64,000 bases of DNA from Sphingomonas sp. HDW15A (GTDB lineage: Bacteria; Pseudomonadota; Alphaproteobacteria; Sphingomonadales; Sphingomonadaceae), in the NCBI RefSeq assembly GCF_011301715.1, contig NZ_CP049870.1, positions 1,798,001-1,862,000 on the forward strand, given 5' to 3'. A program made the position numbers and the translations under genes. Positions 61,356-64,000 of the stretch are shown here, one piece after another. The notes under the pieces are model-generated. The model did no database searches and had not been told where the DNA came from. It saw nothing but the letters and a program-made list of their open reading frames with translations. The stretch's first letter is position 1. Every line of letters begins with the position of its first letter.

Positions 61356-62759
61356 ATGACCGTCGCCGAAGCAACGCCCGACCTTGAAGTCGAGCCTCAC
61401 GACCGCTCCTTCCTGGGCCACCCCAAGGGCCTTGGGTACCTCGCTTTTACCGAGGCGTGGGAGCGTTTCTCCTTCTACGGCATGCAGACCTTGCTCGTGC
61501 TGTACATGGTCAACGAGCTGCTGCTTCCCGGACACGTCGAGAATATCGCCTTCTTCGACAGCTTCCGCACGCTTTACGGCGGGCTCGAGGGCCAGGCGCT
61601 AGCGTCAGCGATTTTCGGCACCTACGCGGCCAGCGTTTACCTGACCCCGATCCTCGGCGGCTTCCTTGCCGACCGGATCCTTGGCAAGCGACGGACCGTG
61701 CTTCTGGGTGCGATCACGATGGCCGCCGGACACTTCCTGATGGCCTTCGAAGTGAGCTTCCTCTTCGCACTACTTTGCCTGATTCTCGGCTCTGGCATGT
61801 TCAAGGGAAATATCGCCAGCCAGGTCGGCAGCCTCTACAAGCCAGAGGACCTGAGGCGCGCGGATGCCTTCCAGATTTTCTACCTTGGCATCAACGCAGG
61901 CGTGATCGCCTCGCCGCTGATCGTCGGAACGCTTGGCGAAAAAGTCGGCTGGCATTGGGGATTCGGTTCGGCCGGAGTCGGCATGCTGATCGCGCTCGCG
62001 ATCTATATATCCGGACAGAAATATCTGCCGAAGGAGCATTTCGAGCCCGCCAAATCCGGCAAGGAAGCGCCAAAGCCGGCAAGGCTGCAACGTTCCGACT
62101 GGCCGGCGCTCATCGCCGTCCTCCTGCTGATCCCCGTGATGGCGGTCGCGATTGTGCCGAACAACCAGATTTTCAACGCGTACCTCGTCTGGGGCGACCG
62201 CGACTTCGCACTGACTTGGGGCGGAGAAAGGCTGCCGACGACCTGGCTGGTAACCTTGGATGCCATCGTTTCGGTAAGCTTCCTCGCCGGCGTGGCACTT
62301 TTCTATCGTTGGTACGGCAAGCGTTGGAAAGAGCCGGATGAGCTGACCAAGATGATCATCGGCTCGCTCTTTTCCATCGGCGGAATGTTGTGCCTTTACA
62401 TGGCGGCCGCCACCCAGGGGCCGGGTGAGAAAATCGGCCTTTTCTGGCCGGTCATGTTCCACGTCATCAACTCGATCGGCTTTGCGCATTTGCTGCCGGT
62501 CAGCCTGGCATTGTTTGCCCGGCTCGCCCCGGCCGCGATCCATGCGACCGTCATCGGCCTTTATTACCTCGCCTTCTTTGGTGCCAACTCGATGGTCGGC
62601 TGGGTGGGCGGGTGGCTCGAGAAAATGCCGATCACGCATTTCTGGCTGATCCACGCCGGCTTCGCTGGGGCGAGCGGCGCAGTCTTTCTTATTTATAAGC
62701 TGTTGCTCGCCCCCAAGCTCCTGCACTCCGGACGTAGCGAGGACGTCGCGCTCGCCTGA
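61356..62759 (+). CDS. POT-family proton-dependent oligopeptide transporter
   Basis: 467 residues, twelve or more membrane helices. ExxER-type motif in AFTEAWERFSFYGMQTLLVL, the MFS loop ILGGFLADRILGKRRTVLLG and the PTR2 signature region FYLGINAGVIASPLIVGTL. It imports di- and tripeptides with protons. It stands alone; the upstream pip gene product could process prolyl peptides, but that link is only by function. Confidence 0.93.
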   Translation: MTVAEATPDLEVEPHDRSFLGHPKGLGYLAFTEAWERFSFYGMQTLLVLYMVNELLLPGHVENIAFFDSFRTLYGGLEGQALASAIFGTYAASVYLTPILGGFLADRILGKRRTVLLGAITMAAGHFLMAFEVSFLFALLCLILGSGMFKGNIASQVGSLYKPEDLRRADAFQIFYLGINAGVIASPLIVGTLGEKVGWHWGFGSAGVGMLIALAIYISGQKYLPKEHFEPAKSGKEAPKPARLQRSDWPALIAVLLLIPVMAVAIVPNNQIFNAYLVWGDRDFALTWGGERLPTTWLVTLDAIVSVSFLAGVALFYRWYGKRWKEPDELTKMIIGSLFSIGGMLCLYMAAATQGPGEKIGLFWPVMFHVINSIGFAHLLPVSLALFARLAPAAIHATVIGLYYLAFFGANSMVGWVGGWLEKMPITHFWLIHAGFAGASGAVFLIYKLLLAPKLLHSGRSEDVALA

Positions 62760-62829
62760 ATTCGCCCCGAAATGAGGCGGTTGGCACGATAATGCTGGAC
62801 TTGCGCAGTTCAGAACATAATGTGAACGC

Positions 62830-64000
62830 ATGGCCCAGCTGGACACCCGCCAGAAGCTCGCAATTCTCGCCGACGCCGCGAAATATGACGCCAGCTGCGC
62901 GTCGTCGGGCACCAGCAAGCGCGACAGCCGCGGCGGCAAGGGCATTGGCTCGACCGAAGGCATGGGCATTTGCCACGCCTACGCCCCGGACGGGCGATGC
63001 ATTTCGCTGCTGAAGATCCTGCTGACCAACAGCTGCATCTTCGACTGCCATTATTGCATCAATCGCAAAAGCTCGAACGTCCGCCGCGCGCGCTTCACGG
63101 TCGAAGAGGTCGTTCACCTCACCCTCGCCTTCTACAAGCGCAATTATATCGAGGGGCTATTTCTTTCCTCGGGGATCATTCGATCCTCCAACTACACGAT
63201 GGAACAACTGGTCGAGGTTGCGCGCCAGCTTCGCGAGGTTCACGACTTCCGCGGCTACATTCACCTGAAAACGATCCCGGACGCCGATTCCGAGCTGGTT
63301 CGCCAGGCGGGCCTTCATGCGGATCGTGTCTCGATCAATGTCGAGCTTCCCACCGAGCGCGGACTGACGACACTGGCGCCGGACAAGAATGGCGCTCGTA
63401 TTGAGGGCGCGATGCGCGACATGAAAGGTGCGATCGAGGATGGTCGGGATGCGCGGCAAAAGTACAAGAGCGCACCGAGGTTCGCGCCAGCCGGCCAGTC
63501 GACCCAGATGATCGTCGGGGCCGACGCAGCAAGCGATGGCGATATCGTCACCCGCGCAAGCCAGCTTTACGACCGTTTCGGCCTCCGTCGCGTCTATTAT
63601 TCGGCCTTCTCGCCAATCCCTTCACCCTCTGCTGTCCTGCCGTTGAAGCGGCCCCCACTGATGCGCGAGCACCGACTTTATCAGTCCGACTGGCTGATGC
63701 GCTTTTACGGCTTCAAGCCGAAGGAGGTCGTCAGCGCGGCGGGCGAGGACGGCATGCTACCGCTCGACATCGACCCGAAACTGGCCTGGGCGCTGAAATT
63801 TCGGGACGCCTTTCCGGTCGACGTCAACCGCGCACCGCGCGAACAGTTGCTGCGTATTCCCGGTCTCGGTACCAAAGCCGTCAAGCGGATTCTCCGGTCG
63901 CGGCGCTGGCGCAGCCTCACGCTCGACGATGTCGCCCGGCTTACGGTCAGCGTCTCAAAGGTCCGGCCCTTCATCATCACCGCCGACTGGCGGCCGACGT
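62830..64000 (+). CDS. Putative DNA modification/repair radical SAM protein (cut by window end)
   Basis: Open from the ATG at 62830 to the window end, 390 codons. The radical SAM cluster motif is C69-x3-C73-x2-C76 (CIFDCHYC), after a Gly/Ser-rich start with two further cysteines (STEGMGICHAY, DGRCISL). The C-terminal part has a helix-hairpin-helix (LLRIPGLGTKAVKRILRSRR), suggesting DNA contact. Proteins of this layout are named putative DNA modification/repair radical SAM proteins and are usually next to a uracil-DNA-glycosylase-like partner, expected just beyond base 64000. Reaction unknown. Confidence 0.9.
   Translation, partial: MAQLDTRQKLAILADAAKYDASCASSGTSKRDSRGGKGIGSTEGMGICHAYAPDGRCISLLKILLTNSCIFDCHYCINRKSSNVRRARFTVEEVVHLTLAFYKRNYIEGLFLSSGIIRSSNYTMEQLVEVARQLREVHDFRGYIHLKTIPDADSELVRQAGLHADRVSINVELPTERGLTTLAPDKNGARIEGAMRDMKGAIEDGRDARQKYKSAPRFAPAGQSTQMIVGADAASDGDIVTRASQLYDRFGLRRVYYSAFSPIPSPSAVLPLKRPPLMREHRLYQSDWLMRFYGFKPKEVVSAAGEDGMLPLDIDPKLAWALKFRDAFPVDVNRAPREQLLRIPGLGTKAVKRILRSRRWRSLTLDDVARLTVSVSKVRPFIITADWRPT

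Overview
The window is a chromosomal segment from a high-GC alphaproteobacterium, most likely a member of the Sphingomonadaceae. This rests on the gene families and on gene orders known from that group: phoR-pstSCAB-phoU-phoB, nadD-rsfS-rlmH-envC-ctpA, cpoB-tilS-ftsH, and ubiG/lysC/ptsP. Several small secreted or membrane proteins also look typical of sphingomonads. I see no rRNA, no insertion sequence, no prophage and no CRISPR array. There are three tRNA genes: Gly-UCC, Tyr-GUA and Leu-CAG.

Layout. 1-6.6 kb (minus strand): the start of an OPT-family transporter, two small proteins, a HerA-like ATPase (DUF853), a DegP/HtrA protease and the HflK/HflC membrane complex. 6.7-19 kb: Mrp Fe-S carrier, CoA-binding protein, PmbA, UbiA, a phospholipase D, RsmE, GshA, a proline iminopeptidase and the LigD/Ku end-joining pair, which has a candidate general-stress promoter. 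19-21.3 kb: tRNA-Gly, tRNA-Tyr and a three-gene cluster with a membrane-anchored LuxR-type regulator. 21.3-28 kb: the complete phosphate regulon core with a Pho box between phoR and pstS. 28-38 kb: RNA methyltransferase, AlkA, pirin, gamma-carbonic anhydrase, CAP protein, tRNA-Leu, a two-lobed aspartic protease with a PDZ domain, UppP, a GST and an SDR gene flanked by copies of an intergenic repeat. 38-52 kb: MreB without mreC/mreD, PAP2, UbiG, aspartokinase, flavin oxidoreductase, a beta-lactamase-like hydrolase, PtsP, a RodZ-like HTH protein, CpoB, TilS and phosphoglucomutase. 52-64 kb: FtsH, DUF3667 protein, NadD-RsfS-RlmH-EnvC-CtpA, DsbB, Coq7, a peptide transporter and a radical SAM protein cut by the window end.

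Several genes share themes. Envelope maintenance: DegP, HflKC, FtsH, CtpA, EnvC, CpoB, UppP, MreB, DsbB. Ubiquinone synthesis: UbiA, UbiG, Coq7. Phosphate sensing and uptake: PhoRB, PhoU, Pst. RNA modification: RsmE, RlmB, RlmH, TilS. Double-strand break repair: Ku and LigD.

The most important technical observation is that ten otherwise intact genes are each broken by exactly one missing base in a short G or C run: PLD, gshA, pip, ligD, pstB, GST, lysC, pgm, the DUF3667 gene and envC. Adding one base restores a family-length protein every time. I read these as consensus errors, not gene decay, and annotate full-length genes with the break marked. The best candidates for uncharacterised biology are the LuxR/small-helical/4-TM cluster (19.8-21.3 kb), the class A beta-lactamase-like protein lacking Glu166, the PDZ-aspartic protease and the terminal radical SAM protein.
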